A DNA stretch of 64,000 nt from Hippasteria phrygiana. Lineage: Eukaryota; Echinodermata; Asteroidea; Valvatida; Goniasteridae. The DNA lies in the NCBI GenBank assembly GCA_037893225.1, contig JAZGUH010000331.1, positions 930,001 to 994,000 of the forward strand. Reading direction: 5' to 3'. The notes beneath the pieces are model-generated. The model made no database searches, was not told where the DNA came from, and saw only the letters and a list, made by a program, of their open reading frames with translations. The position numbers and the translations under genes were made by a program. Below are positions 47,721 to 50,048 of the stretch, piece after piece (positions within the stretch are counted from its first letter, which is position 1; the number at the start of each line of letters is the position of its first letter).

Positions 47721-50048
47721 TGCACTGTATATATCTCCGAGGACAAGAGGAGAAAGGAAACACAAAGAAACCTTTCAGTCCTCGAACGTAGAGTCTTTTG
47801 TTGAAATCGGTCCTTGAACGTAAGGATACGTGCTTAGTCTATGGGGTTTGGTTATATCAAGGGAACAAAAGGAAACACAAAGCTTTGTCCTCGGACGTAT
47901 TAGGGAAGTACGACTGTGTGTGTGTGTACAGGTTCTGTATATATCTCGGAGGACAAGTGGAGAAAGAAAATACAAAGAAATCTTTCAGTCCTCGCACGTC
48001 AAGTCTTTTGTTGAAATCGGTCCTCGCAAGTAGAAGTATGTGCCTGGTCTATGGGGTTGGGTTATATTAAAGGAACAATATGAAACACAAAGCATTGTCC
48101 TCGCACGTATTGGGAAAGTACGACTATGTGTGTTTGTCCGTGTGGATGGTTGGGACACGATAACTTGAGAAGGACTTGACATATCAACTTCCTATGTGGT
48201 ATGTGGGTTGGTCTTGGGGTCCTCTAGAACCCTATTGGTTTTGGACCCCCATAGGTCGAAGGTCAAGGTCATTATGCTTAAAACAATAGAAATGGTTGGG
48301 ACATGATAACTTGCTTTAATCTGAAATAGGCAGTCTTATTTCTGTTGCAGATACAGTAAGCAGATCAGTAACCTCTGATGCTAGCTATTTGCACTTTCCT
48401 TTGATGCATGTTTGTCATATTAACACGTTTTTCTTTAAAACAAAATCAGTCTTTAGTTAAAAAGGGCAATTCAACTTGGCGGGGCATTTGTGTTTGTCAA
48501 CAGACCATTCTTGTTTAAAATTAAGATTATGTTGATTTTTTTCAATTCTTTAAAAAACCTGGCTTTCTAAAAAAACCAATTACTTAATGGGGGAAATTTG
48601 AATTTTGTTTACAAATTCCATTGGCTTACAAAAAGGGTAAAATGTTGGGGGCTTATCTGGATTTAGGGGGCTGTGACACCCCCCCCCCCCCCCCCACCAC
48701 CTTCTGTAAAACTAGTGGTGTATGTATTAATGTTTGTGTGCTGGTCTGCATGAGCTAAGTCAACAGCAACGGCACATCCAGCGCTAACATCAAAATACTT
48801 GACGTGTGGTAAAACATTAAAGGGTGGCTGCAATGCAATTTTTATTGTGTATATCGATGAAATAAAGTTTTTTTTAACACAACTGTGTGTTGTTTGTATT
48901 TTTTTATTTCGCGTAAGCATTTGAAAATAATTTTTTTAATGCGGGAGGGGGTCAGCCCCGCCCATCAAGTGGTAACGCCGATGTGACGTCATCTCGGGAA
49001 CCTGGCTGTGGTATGGTCGGCCATAGTACACCGAGCGTGCGTTGCATTGACATGCATGTGTGTTTTCGGTGTGTCCCGGAAAGCTTTCAGTGTTTTGCGA
49101 ATGTTTTTCGTCGATAATACCGTGTCGTTGTGTTGCTGCTGGATTCAGCAACACGACTAAGGATGGTGTCAGTCTTCACCTCTTTCCAGTAGAACTGAAA
49201 TACTGTCGTATTTGGACTCGGAGAGTGTTATTTAGCCTAGCAATCGTTGTTTTCAAGTCTTTCACGCGTTCCGCATCGGGAGTCCGATTCGGAGTCTTCA
49301 GTAGTTTCGCTGTTACTCTCACCTTCTGGCTCATACATGTACGGAAGAGCTCCAAGATCCTCCTCTTCCTCGCCCCAATAATGTTCCGAAGAAGTGTCTG
49401 AATCAACAAGTCTAAAATCGACACTTGATTGTCAGATTCAGATCCAAAAGATTCTGTTTGAAGATTTTAACGCGACGAGAAATTTTTCCCTGGTCCCTTC
49501 ATCCAAAGCTATTTAATCGCGCGTGGCTGGTTCCCTCAACAACGGCATACATCCACACGTACACAAACGTACACTGATCAAACTACTCTTGCTGAGTTTC
49601 TGTGTTCCCGAGATGACGTCACGCATTTAGGGGCGTGGGAACAATAGAGAAAGGGGGGCACTTTATTCCGGGAAAATTAAACACCAAAAATGGGCAGAAA
49701 CACAGAAAACACATTTTAATCACATTTCTTATATTGTAAAAGAGTTATACATGCAATTTCATTGCAGCCACCCTTTAAGCAAAAATAAGTGGTGAATACA
49801 TTGTAAACTATTTGAAAAATACTCGGTTAACTTTTTATGTGCCCAAAGTAAGCATTGAAGTGTAACAAATGCGTGTTGTATCATTCCTCAGGAGCTGTGG
49901 TCAAGTTTTCTGTGGTACATGCACTGCCTTTATGGCACCGATCCCCCTGGAGCAACTCTACCAACCGGAGAGGGTCTGCAAGCTATGCTACGACACACTG
50001 GACCGCAACAACAGTAGGAAAACACAGATGGCACCAGGCCTGGGCTGA
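852..50048 (+). CDS. mtmr3/4: Myotubularin-related phosphatase, MTMR3/MTMR4-like (gene span, 14 coding exons seen)
   Basis: Seen: fourteen + strand exons with GT-AG borders and matching phases sum to 3300 nt, ending at TGA 50046-50048. Counting from the first residue seen, the order is PH-GRAM (about 1-150), myotubularin phosphatase (about 160-560, active site CSDGWDR at 407-413), a polar linker (560-925), a coiled coil (about 930-962) and a C-terminal FYVE finger (about 1018-1085) with all eight Zn cysteines. This order is that of vertebrate MTMR3 and MTMR4. Known of the family: these enzymes remove the D3 phosphate of PI3P and PI(3,5)P2 on endosomal membranes. The P-loop cysteine, arginine and both aspartates are intact, so an active enzyme is inferred. 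No in-frame ATG lies between the upstream stop and 852, so the initiation exon is upstream. A single pre-duplication orthologue of MTMR3 and MTMR4 is likely. No PPxY motif was noticed in the linker. Confidence 0.95.
1674..1973. repeat. Foldback element with ~130 bp arms
   Basis: The left arm starts at 1674 (ATAAAGCAGGCAATTATTTC) and its near-complement ends at 1973. Arms of about 130-150 bp meet near 1835-1840. Shared landmarks are TCTAGCCCGCTGG on the left and CCAGCGGGCTAGAGG on the right. Superfamily unknown. Confidence 0.75.
2814..3053. mobile_element. MITE with 23-bp perfect terminal inverted repeats
   Basis: CCTGCTAAATGCAACATAAT (continuing 3 bp) at 2814-2836 is repeated as its exact complement at 3031-3053. 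The interior is built of short ATGCAACA motifs. No clear target duplication could be defined. Confidence 0.7.
3599..4121 (+). mobile_element. hAT-like MITE family 1, copy A (8-bp TSD ACCGGACC)
   Basis: The 523 bp element has ends TAGGGCTGTCC and GAACAGCCCTA, with a perfect 8-bp target duplication ACCGGACC at 3591-3598 and 4122-4129. The termini are rich in GAATATTCG palindromes. The interior has a conserved block (AATAGAAAAGTTATG; TGCTTTGCGTGCAAC) shared with five other copies. The 8-bp duplication indicates a hAT-type mechanism. Confidence 0.92.
4592..5487 (+). mobile_element. hAT-like MITE family 1, copy B, interrupted
   Basis: Ends match copy A (TAGGGCTGTCC; AACAACCCTA). Flanks CTACGTTT and GTACATTT agree at 6 of 8 positions, consistent with an aged target duplication. 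The copy is interrupted at 4894-5326 by another element. Confidence 0.85.
4894..5326. mobile_element. MITE inserted inside copy B, TATA on both sides
   Basis: The ends share an inverted AGAGGTTT motif (AAGAGGTTTC on the left, AAACCTCTCT on the right), and TATA stands at both borders (4890-4893, 5327-5330). The other family-1 copies run uninterrupted through the equivalent site, so the insertion borders are well fixed. Confidence 0.75.
5496..6247. other. Intron 1, nothing recognised
   Basis: AT-rich sequence with scattered TACATG motifs. No coding similarity, inverted repeat or RNA gene was seen. Confidence 0.4.
6252..6462 (+). mobile_element. TTAA-target MITE family 2, copy 1
   Basis: TTAA at 6248-6251 and 6463-6466 bounds a 211 bp element starting CCCCCTTGCGTACGG and ending CCGTGCTCAAGGGG. 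The TIRs pair over about 14-15 bp. TTAA target and C-rich ends resemble piggyBac-type MITEs. Other copies: 39856, 52997, 53961 and, diverged, 24330. Confidence 0.85.
6845..7165 (+). mobile_element. hAT-like MITE family 1, copy C, left part
   Basis: Starts TAGGGCTGTGCC and follows copy A until GTAATGATCTTG at 7165, where foreign sequence begins. The remainder of the same copy resumes at 12831. The outer flank AAAGAGAT (6837-6844) pairs with AAATAGAT (13054-13061), 7 of 8 identical, which proves that both halves are one insertion. Confidence 0.92.
7200..7430. mobile_element. Short hAT-like MITE with CAGGGGTGAGATT ends
   Basis: CAGGGGTGAGATT at 7200-7212 and its exact complement AATCTCACCCCTG at 7418-7430 bound 231 bp of T-rich sequence. 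The flanks are similar CT/ACTTTT runs, so a target duplication is likely but not exact. Such CAGGGGTG ends are typical of hAT elements. Confidence 0.8.
7910..8897 (-). pseudogene. DIRS tyrosine recombinase, frameshifted
   Basis: The N-terminal core-binding part (8897 to 8565) has SRAPNTVIKYQRAFASWQNW and ISRYFIYLYQAG. The catalytic part (8455 to 7910) has FLRHAELVNI (first Arg), HSLRAGGASAAANN (HxxR), KHGRW (His/Trp) and KDGYVEDS (Tyr). The R-HxxR-H-Y set is complete, but a frameshift lies between the halves near 8415-8480. In DIRS elements this enzyme integrates a circular DNA intermediate without target duplication, which fits the absence of a target duplication here. Confidence 0.9.
9238..10361 (-). 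pseudogene. DIRS RT connection and RNase H, broken
   Basis: The upstream piece (10361 to about 10170) has SARRLAKLTGKIISLGSV, the RT connection motif. The RNase H fold follows: ADASGTGCGAW (first Asp) in one frame, then STWRELQAVNRAL (Glu), FFTDNRGVVS (Asp) and IENQKADALSRE (Asp) in the 9990 to 9238 frame. All four acidic positions can be found, but only across frameshifts. After RNase H comes FDDWGVSTLFF and a tail typical of the DIRS polyprotein. Confidence 0.88.
10421..11322 (-). pseudogene. DIRS reverse transcriptase, broken
   Basis: The 5' portion (11322 to 10954) has LAPPLVKGRLKAAINFWKLI and ESIDELIAQGLI. The core (10978 to 10421) has RLILDLRYVNKFL, FSFDLKSGYHHI, LPFGLATAPYVFTK and FLADGWG. 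The catalytic YLDDG-type box has A in place of the first D of the pair, and a purine-rich tract (10888-10916) encodes an abnormal Lys/Arg run before the RLILDLR motif. Two frames are needed. The enzyme would copy element RNA into DNA; this copy should be inactive. Confidence 0.9.
11410..12502 (-). pseudogene. DIRS ORF1 (gag-like), frameshifted
   Basis: The upstream frame (12502 to 11930) encodes FRFKGNKTQYNFN, then a helical charged segment, then ADKSDAGWKAVDEYVSDELA followed by DEKRIRKA. The ADxSxxGWxxVxEY...DELA.DSxDEKRI pattern is typical of DIRS gag-like proteins of deuterostomes. The downstream part continues in another frame (11982 to 11410), so a frameshift lies near 11930-11980. No ATG was found at the expected start. 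Gag-like proteins assemble the retrotransposition particle; this copy cannot be translated intact. Confidence 0.75.
12831..13053 (+). mobile_element. hAT-like MITE family 1, copy C, right part
   Basis: Resumes at TGATCTTGATACAAC, where the left part stopped at 7165, and ends AGACAGCCCTA at 13053, followed by AAATAGAT. Confidence 0.92.
13062..14040. other. Intron 1, nothing recognised
   Basis: AT-rich, with ACATGTACATG simple repeats and a T/A-rich stretch at 13640-13680. No gene, SINE head or inverted repeat was identified. Confidence 0.35.
14041..14120. repeat. Compact hairpin with ~37 bp arms
   Basis: ACAAAACAAGAAAAGGTATA and on to 14077 pairs with 14083-14120 with two mismatches around a loop of about five bases. 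It lies 0.28 kb upstream of exon b. It may be a small MITE core. Confidence 0.7.
14402..14484 (+). CDS. mtmr3/4: MTMR3/4 exon b: PH-GRAM
   Basis: The exon begins VPVMLIESVECRDLFYL, the conserved GRAM strand of MTMR3/4, and continues through LCKDGKTY. Acceptor AG is at 14400-14401 and donor GTTTGT at 14485, phase 2. The intron before it is 13.3 kb and houses the nested transposon stack and several MITEs. Confidence 0.93.
14485..15800. other. Intron 2, first part, nothing recognised
   Basis: No exon or mobile element identified. ACATGTAC simple repeats occur at 14536-14600 and 14750-14835. Confidence 0.35.
15803..16642 (+). repeat. tRNA-derived SINE split by a MITE, with (ATT)n tail
   Basis: The head TGGCCTCGTGGTATAGTGCA at 15807 is cut at 15845. 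The SINE continues at 16354 with TGGGTTCGATCCCAGCCAGG (B box) and TGTCCTTGAGCAAGACACTT, a SINE body motif common in marine deuterostomes, and ends in an (ATT)n tail at 16612-16642. Excluding the MITE it is about 330 bp. Confidence 0.85.
15846..16353 (-). mobile_element. hAT-like MITE family 1, copy D (8-bp TSD ATCTCAGT)
   Basis: Inverted relative to copy A, with ends TAGGGCTGTTCC and GGGACAGCCCAA. Perfect 8-bp duplication ATCTCAGT at 15838-15845 and 16354-16361, inside a SINE. Confidence 0.93.
16714..16749. repeat. Perfect 16-bp hairpin within TTAGGGAGACAT repeats
   Basis: GTACTTAGGGAGACAT and its exact complement are separated by TTCC. CTTAGGGAGACAT-like motifs recur at about 16650, 16690 and 16720, suggesting the core of a small foldback element. 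Confidence 0.6.
16998..17173 (-). mobile_element. TTAA-target MITE family 3, copy 1
   Basis: TTAA at 16994-16997 and 17174-17177 bounds ends CCAGTTCGCGTCGGATGACG and CCCGGCGTGAACTGG. It contains the GC-rich block GGGTGTGCTACCCGC shared with copies at 22178 and 39577. It is in the opposite orientation to those two. Confidence 0.85.
17178..18500. other. Intron 2, nothing recognised
   Basis: No exon, RNA gene or transposon ends were identified. A GGGAGG-rich run lies at 18020-18045. Confidence 0.35.
18536..18607 (-). repeat. tRNA-like SINE unit, copy 1
   Basis: On the - strand a 72-nt cloverleaf-like sequence begins GGCAAGATAGCTCAGTTGGT and ends with a T-loop TTCGAAT and TCCTGCC. The body resembles tRNA-Thr (GCCGGT stem, AGGTC variable loop), but the anticodon loop reads ACGGTAA, so position 33 is C instead of the invariant U, and the acceptor stem has an A-C mismatch. 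The flank (AACAAAGAAACT; GGTGGGCGCTAGTCAG) is shared between copies, so this is a dispersed repeat rather than a tRNA gene. Confidence 0.75.
18856..18927 (-). repeat. tRNA-like SINE unit, copy 2
   Basis: Near-identical to the unit 320 bp upstream, including the flanking GTTGGCGGTCTCCCAAATTG block. The two units therefore form a direct tandem duplication of about 320 bp (about 18470-19050). Confidence 0.75.
19124..19302 (+). CDS. mtmr3/4: MTMR3/4 exon c: end of PH-GRAM and linker to phosphatase
   Basis: It encodes CKFATNEQCQDWLTRL followed by PPNKLEDLFAFAFHAWC, which match the PH-GRAM/phosphatase junction of MTMR3/4 closely. Acceptor AG is at 19122-19123, donor GTAAGT at 19303. Entry phase 2 completes the AGG arginine codon; exit phase is 1. 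Confidence 0.95.
19412..19590 (+). repeat. Fragment of the CCTTGAGCAAG-type SINE
   Basis: TTGTGTCCTTGAGCAAGGCA followed by AAGCAAATGGGTAAGATG matches the body of the SINE at 16354-16640. The tRNA-like head is degraded and the tail is cut off by the transposon that starts at about 19599. Confidence 0.65.
19933..20400 (+). pseudogene. SAP-domain protein of the SWIM/YqaJ-associated type, truncated
   Basis: From the first ATG (19933) the 155-codon frame encodes WNVKKLQKFLQERGV, then GYLKKELVELCKCV, a SAP-like DNA-binding motif, then DFSNIPDFGLYDVFNYLICF followed by RADYDRRKL. This combination is familiar from the N-terminus of transposon-associated proteins that continue into SWIM and YqaJ nuclease domains (family recognition from memory). 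Here those domains are missing: after RRKL the protein jumps to a short tail and stops. An A-run at about 20371 shifts the frame; the other frame continues as KRDFVDAFTNPPRPP to 20518. An open frame runs upstream of the ATG but looks like terminal repeat. Confidence 0.65.
20264..20400 (+). repeat. Direct duplication, unit 1 of 2
   Basis: About 140 bp from ATTCGTAAATATACAAAAAC to GAGAGATTTTGTTGATGCC reappears at 20661-20805 with few differences. It covers the C-terminal part of the SAP-protein frame, so the element suffered a partial internal duplication. The unit 1 to unit 2 offset is about 395 bp. Confidence 0.85.
20661..20805 (+). repeat. Direct duplication, unit 2 of 2
   Basis: Second copy of the 20264-20400 segment. 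Unit 2 reads AAATAGAAAAAGAATGG where unit 1 reads AAATAAAAAAAAATGG, which shows that the poly-A tract in unit 1 is a later change. Confidence 0.85.
21080..21406 (-). pseudogene. THAP-domain N-terminus (transposase start), frameshifted
   Basis: On the - strand from ATG at 21406-21404 the frame reads MPAKKHCSYGTC (first two Zn Cys), GVWWLPFPKLKSNREKCLRW, then IKNCSGKDFSAENVT. A frameshift at about 21215-21225 moves the end of the finger, YICSKHFVGGNGPTDDYTDP (C-x2-H), into the next frame, which then runs out. The C-x4-C, W, FP and CSKHF landmarks define a THAP zinc finger, the DNA-binding domain found at the N-terminus of several transposases. The catalytic domain is deleted. Confidence 0.82.
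21892..21985 (+). CDS. mtmr3/4: MTMR3/4 exon d: N-terminal phosphatase segment
   Basis: It encodes a segment with EVRRQGFDMKEAWRIFENREY, the family's GFDMNNAWR-type motif. Acceptor TTTTAG ends at 21891 and donor GTAAGA starts at 21986, phase 1 to 2. Confidence 0.94.
22087..22534. mobile_element. hAT-like MITE with GATTTAAATC-rich ends
   Basis: CAGGGTTGGCTGATTTAAAT on the left and GGTTGGCCAACCCTG on the right. Flanks ACGCTAAC (22079-22086) and GTGCTAAC (22535-22542) match at 6 of 8, consistent with an 8-bp duplication. It contains a nested TTAA MITE at 22178-22434. Confidence 0.8.
22178..22434 (+). mobile_element. TTAA-target MITE family 3, copy 2, nested
   Basis: TTAA at 22174-22177 and 22435-22438. 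Ends CTAGTTCACGCCGGG and CGACCCGAACTGG. Longer than copies 1 and 3 because of internal divergence. Confidence 0.8.
22543..23988. other. Intron 4, mostly unassigned
   Basis: No exon or transposon ends recognised. A Lys/Gly-rich open stretch at 23430-23636 has no recognisable domain and is not called. Confidence 0.35.
23989..24102 (+). CDS. mtmr3/4: MTMR3/4 exon e: phosphatase
   Basis: It encodes YCSSYPVHHIVPAW and FRASKRFPSVVW, equivalent to the SYP...VPAW and FRSWKRIP motifs of MTMR3/4. Acceptor TTGCAG ends at 23988, donor GTAATC starts at 24103. Phase is 2 on both sides. Confidence 0.95.
24330..24533 (+). mobile_element. TTAA-target MITE family 2, diverged copy
   Basis: TTAA at 24326-24329 and 24534-24537. 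Ends CTCCTTGCCATCGG and CGGCGGCAAGGGGT, and the centre retains TTTCAATCCATTATTG and GCTTGGCTGCACAA as in copy 1. Older than the other copies. Confidence 0.65.
24989..25176 (+). CDS. mtmr3/4: MTMR3/4 exon f: phosphatase
   Basis: It encodes RHQRNGAVIARCSQPEIGW, almost identical to the conserved RHxxNGAxIARCxQPE block of MTMR3/4. A variable polar tail (TEQTANGTAGGEAN) follows and corresponds to the divergent loop in vertebrate proteins. Acceptor GACAG ends at 24988, donor GTAAGT starts at 25177, exit phase 1. Confidence 0.96.
25256..25760 (-). pseudogene. Tigger/pogo (TcMar) transposase remnant
   Basis: The + strand left edge is TA followed by CAGTGCAATCTCGATCCGTC, a pogo/Tigger-type terminal repeat. 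On the - strand, about 25525 to 25440, the frame reads NIFNADEKGLFYCLLSDHSL, the catalytic DE(T/K)GLFY region of Tigger DDE transposases, then LKGETCNG and a stop before KRSKDRLKM. Upstream, in another frame, WMDRFKARRIPYR resembles the DNA-binding helix-turn-helix end. Multiple stops and frameshifts make it dead. The 5' terminal repeat was not found. Confidence 0.75.
26104..26460. repeat. Inverted pair of SINE-flank sequences
   Basis: TTTGTTTGGGTGGGCGCTAG on the + strand at 26107 reappears inverted at about 26438-26460; arms of about 130 bp surround the partial tRNA-like unit 26259-26300. The flank is the one that accompanies the SINE units at 18.5-19.0 kb. Confidence 0.75.
26259..26300 (+). 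repeat. tRNA-like SINE unit, 3'-truncated
   Basis: Covers the acceptor 5' strand, D-arm and anticodon arm (GGCAAGATAGCTCGGTTGGT to GGTAACCCG), then breaks off into unrelated sequence. Confidence 0.7.
26494..26565 (+). repeat. tRNA-like SINE unit, copy 3
   Basis: Full-length + strand unit with TAGCTCAGTTGGTAGAGCGC (A box region) and GGTTCGAATCC (B box). Same aberrant loop as the copies at 18.5 and 18.9 kb, so a repeat and not a working tRNA gene. Confidence 0.75.
26578..26769. repeat. (AATTT)n microsatellite, 190 bp
   Basis: Starts as repeated AAATT and turns into repeated TTTAA through a palindromic switch point at about 26605-26630. It directly follows the SINE unit, consistent with growth from a SINE tail. 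Confidence 0.9.
27177..27664 (-). mobile_element. hAT-like MITE family 1, copy E (8-bp TSD TTACAGAT)
   Basis: Ends TAGGACTGTTC and GGGACAGCCCTA. Perfect duplication TTACAGAT at 27169-27176 and 27665-27672. Confidence 0.93.
28505..28640 (+). repeat. ~135 bp dispersed unit inside the 4.4 kb element
   Basis: GCCCCCGTCTAAATTTGTGT through CAGGTGAAAGTA recurs nearly identically at 30939-31074 and with changes at 31184-31318. Confidence 0.85.
28652..29762. mobile_element. DNA element inserted into a poly-G tract
   Basis: Ends TAAGGCTGTTCGATAT and CATATCGAACAGGCTTA are inverted repeats and the termini are rich in ATATCG palindromes. Both sides are runs of G (at least 8), compatible with an 8-bp duplication of G. 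The style (TIR with GCTGTTC, palindromic ends) resembles family 1 but the sequence differs. No coding region recognised. Confidence 0.8.
30698..30802 (+). repeat. Second copy of the left terminus of the 27795 element
   Basis: CATGGGCGGAGATCCCGGGG followed by the same ~100 bp as at 27795-27897. No matching right end with the local flank (GTTTACAC) was found, so it is a solo end, a rearrangement, or a truncated nested copy. Confidence 0.75.
32436..32558 (+). CDS. mtmr3/4: MTMR3/4 exon g: phosphatase
   Basis: It encodes KVLIVDARSYTAAYANRAKG followed by GGCEF, a hallmark myotubularin block. Acceptor GTCAG ends at 32435, donor GTAAAC starts at 32559, phase 1 to 1. The preceding intron (7.3 kb) carries the 4.4 kb transposon at 27795-32238. 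Confidence 0.96.
32628..32900. mobile_element. MITE with AAGGCSTTTTCACACTA ends
   Basis: AAAGGCGTTTTCACACTA on the left and TAGTGTGAAAAGGCCTT on the right. The interior is built from ACCCGTGT/ACACGGGT inverted motifs. Related ends occur at 52500-53634. Confidence 0.75.
33535..33620 (+). repeat. Fragment of the tRNA-like SINE and flank
   Basis: AGACCGCCAACATAAGGCAA followed by GATTGCTCAGTTTGTATACG is a decayed match to the 26494 unit and its left flank. Confidence 0.55.
33723..33834 (+). CDS. mtmr3/4: MTMR3/4 exon h: phosphatase
   Basis: It encodes EYYPSCDIQFMGLANIHSIR, the conserved MxNIHxIR block ahead of the active site. Acceptor GGCAG ends at 33722, donor GTGAGT starts at 33835, phase 1 to 2. 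Confidence 0.95.
33835..34850. repeat. Intron with short AAGTCAC and TGCGAAAA tandem-like tracts
   Basis: Degenerate CACAAGTCACTT repeats at 34018-34078 and GCGAAAA/GCGAAC repeats at 34325-34490. No gene. Open frames here derive from the repeat. Confidence 0.55.
34851..36044. mobile_element. 1.2 kb TIR element with CGTTCCCACT ends
   Basis: GGGGCCCCGTTCCCACTAG on the left and AGTGGGAACGCGGTCC on the right. The subterminal zones carry repeated GATCAGATCC and CCAATTG motifs. It sits inside a tandemly repeated 65 bp host unit (34785-34850, 36047-36115). No coding region seen. Confidence 0.75.
36296..36740. mobile_element. hAT-like MITE made of CAAGTC repeats (8-bp TSD ATGTAGGG)
   Basis: Perfect duplication ATGTAGGG at 36288-36295 and 36741-36748. 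Ends CAGTGTGTAACCAAGTC and TCAACAAGACTG. Subterminal TCAAGTCAAGTC arrays are part of the element. Confidence 0.88.
37254..37611. repeat. Repeat array of GAATCCTCCAAAATCCTC units with TTAACCCTAAC ends
   Basis: About seven diverged copies of a CTGAATCCTCCAAAATCCTC-like motif between TTAACCCTAACTCCC and GGAAGGTTAGGGTTA, which are inverted. Likely a small TTAA element with internal tandem repeats. The telomere-like ends are too short to be telomeric. Confidence 0.65.
37707..37902 (+). CDS. mtmr3/4: MTMR3/4 exon i: catalytic exon with CSDGWDR
   Basis: It encodes WLSLLEATKWLQHLS, then VVVHCSDGWDRTPQ at about 37810-37851, then LAELMLDPYYRTLE. The Cys codon of the CX5R P-loop is TGC at 37822-37824. 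Cys, both Asp and Arg are present, unlike catalytically dead family members. Acceptor ATGCAG ends at 37706, donor GTCAGT starts at 37903, exit phase 0. Confidence 0.98.
37945..38200 (+). repeat. tRNA-derived SINE
   Basis: The B box is duplicated: GGTTCGAATCCCACT occurs twice in succession (about 38002-38031). The body has GGGGGTTTTCTCCCACACC and CATTCACATTTG, typical of SINE bodies, and there is an A-rich end near 38200. Confidence 0.65.
38847..39319. mobile_element. Pogo/Tigger-type MITE, TA target
   Basis: TA at 38845-38846 and 39320-39321 bounds ends (T)AGTGGAACGCCGCTATAACG and GTTATAGCGGCGTTCTACTG, with internal CGCTATACC/GGTATAGCG motifs. This end sequence is characteristic of Tigger/pogo elements. 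No transposase inside. Confidence 0.85.
39577..39748 (+). mobile_element. TTAA-target MITE family 3, copy 3
   Basis: TTAA at 39573-39576 and 39749-39752. Ends CCAGTTCACGCCGGG and CGACGCGAACTGG. Confidence 0.87.
39856..40068 (+). mobile_element. TTAA-target MITE family 2, copy 2
   Basis: TTAA at 39852-39855 and 40069-40072. Ends CCCTTTGCGTACGG and CTGTGCTCAAGGGG. Interior very similar to 6252-6462. Confidence 0.88.
40691..40876 (+). CDS. mtmr3/4: MTMR3/4 exon j: phosphatase C-terminal part
   Basis: It encodes GFQVLVEREWLDFGHKFGDR, then RCPVFLQWLDCIHQL and FEFNQTFL, all near identical to MTMR4 over the SET-interaction segment. Exactly 62 codons, phase 0 to 0. Acceptor AACAG ends at 40690, donor GTATGT starts at 40877. 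Confidence 0.97.
40950..41325. repeat. GAGTC-rich repeat, probably a decayed hAT-like MITE
   Basis: Repeated CGAGTCTGAGTC and CCGAGTC motifs at both ends, with a right border CACACAGCTCTG resembling a CAGAG-type terminus. The left border is unclear. Confidence 0.5.
41567..41737 (+). CDS. mtmr3/4: MTMR3/4 exon k: phosphatase C-terminal part
   Basis: It encodes VKLVQHTYSCLFGTFLCNSA and RTCSVWALLSV, conserved in MTMR3/4. Exactly 57 codons, phase 0 to 0. Acceptor TTGCAG ends at 41566, donor GTAAGG starts at 41738. Confidence 0.96.
42016..43169. mobile_element. hAT-like MITE with GACTTGACTTG arrays
   Basis: Ends CAGAGTTGTTGACTCGAG and TGACTTGGTTAGACCTCTG pair imperfectly. Flanks AGAAACTG and AGAAAAGT share their first five bases. 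Long GACTTGACTTG tracts lie inside both ends (42100-42185, 43010-43155), ending only about 60 bp before exon l. Confidence 0.75.
43228..44517 (+). CDS. mtmr3/4: MTMR3/4 exon l: end of phosphatase, long linker, coiled coil
   Basis: This 430-codon exon starts with ILYPCCHVRSMHFWTAVFLS, the end of the phosphatase fold (YPVCHVR...W in MTMR4). A long Ser/Asp/Asn-rich linker follows, carrying TRSVDDL and VRRLSDPNLSEL, which correspond to the short conserved TRSxDxL and SDPxLxE islands of MTMR3/4. The last 55 residues hold a heptad-like segment, PEQERLIGIINRHQSEVAFL and onward, predicted to be a coiled coil as in MTMR3/4. Acceptor is the AG at 43226-43227, donor GTGAGT starts at 44518. The in-frame TAA just downstream is intronic. 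Confidence 0.95.
44518..45510. other. Intron after exon l, nothing recognised
   Basis: No exon or transposon border seen in this AT-rich stretch. Confidence 0.35.
45512..45826 (+). repeat. tRNA-derived SINE with (ATT)n tail
   Basis: B-box-like GGGTTTGATTCCCGACCTGG, body TCTCCGGGTCCTCCGG and GGCACCTTTACGTGCCTTCG, and a tail of ATTATT repeats at about 45800-45826. Confidence 0.75.
45859..46033 (+). repeat. tRNA-like sequence at the centre of a foldback element
   Basis: Arms 45859-45912 and 45978-46033 are inverted repeats (ACTGTATACTC, CGAGAGAGA). Between them lies AGTGGTAAGACGTCTGCACT followed by GGTTCGAGTCCCACC, a recognisable tRNA A/B box pair, about 70 nt. Confidence 0.7.
46129..46325 (+). 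CDS. mtmr3/4: MTMR3/4 exon m: first half of FYVE finger
   Basis: It encodes an acidic lead-in with SWEQVD, a conserved MTMR3/4 island, then WMPD (the WxxD motif) and CSKC followed by FRKHHC, the PI3P-contacting R(R/K)HHCR core. Acceptor TCACAG ends at 46128, donor GTGAGT starts at 46326. The arginine codon after HHC is split (phase 2). Confidence 0.96.
46476..48487. mobile_element. 2.0 kb element with ATGCCCCGCC ends and internal tandem repeats
   Basis: ATGCCCCGCC at 46476-46485 and GGCGGGGCAT at 48478-48487 are perfect inverted ends. The interior contains about six diverged ~195 bp units (landmark TTCCGAAAAAGT near 46640, 46860, 47030, 47235, 47415 and 47620), then two ~205 bp units (47733, 47937), plus a (GT)n tract at 47690-47716. 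Open frames inside are repeat-derived. No transposase seen. Confidence 0.75.
49117..49227 (+). pseudogene. THAP zinc-finger N-terminus, decayed
   Basis: Reads CRCVAAGFSNTTKDGVSLHL followed by FP and RIWTRRV, the first half of a THAP finger (usual pattern CVAAGCxNxxKDGVSLHxFP, then W). The start ATG is ATA (49117-49119) and the second Zn cysteine is Phe. After RRV the frame enters unrelated sequence at the deletion junction. Confidence 0.75.
49237..49418 (-). pseudogene. Acidic ORF fragment with PYMYEP motif, converging on THAP remnant
   Basis: On the - strand the frame reads DTSSEHYWGEEEEDLGALPY, then MYEPEGESNSETTEDSESDS, then RERLENNDC and stop. The PYMYEP plus acidic stretch plus RLxNxD(W)C pattern resembles the N-terminus of invertebrate proteins with a P2X7-C-terminal-like cysteine domain. 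That identification is tentative. The Cys-rich domain itself is missing. Confidence 0.5.
49892..50048 (+). CDS. mtmr3/4: MTMR3/4 exon n: second half of FYVE finger and stop
   Basis: It completes the FYVE finger with SCGQVFCGTC and RVCKLC, so all eight Zn cysteines are present. The RVC motif is intact. After the finger come 17 residues and TGA at 50046-50048. Acceptor CCTCAG ends at 49891. A weak internal GT at about 50014 could serve as an alternative donor to another C-terminus; nothing downstream was recognised as a partner exon. Confidence 0.93.

Larger units (their letters stand above)
48821..49774. mobile_element. TTAA-target DNA transposon remnant with THAP start (Kolobok-like?)
   Basis: TTAA at 48817-48820 and 49775-49778. 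Perfect 15-bp TIR AGGGTGGCTGCAATG / CATTGCAGCCACCCT. TTAA targets, AGGG ends and a THAP-type gene start suit Kolobok elements; the superfamily call is inferred. The middle is deleted, joining two converging ORF starts at about 49228-49237. Confidence 0.78.
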
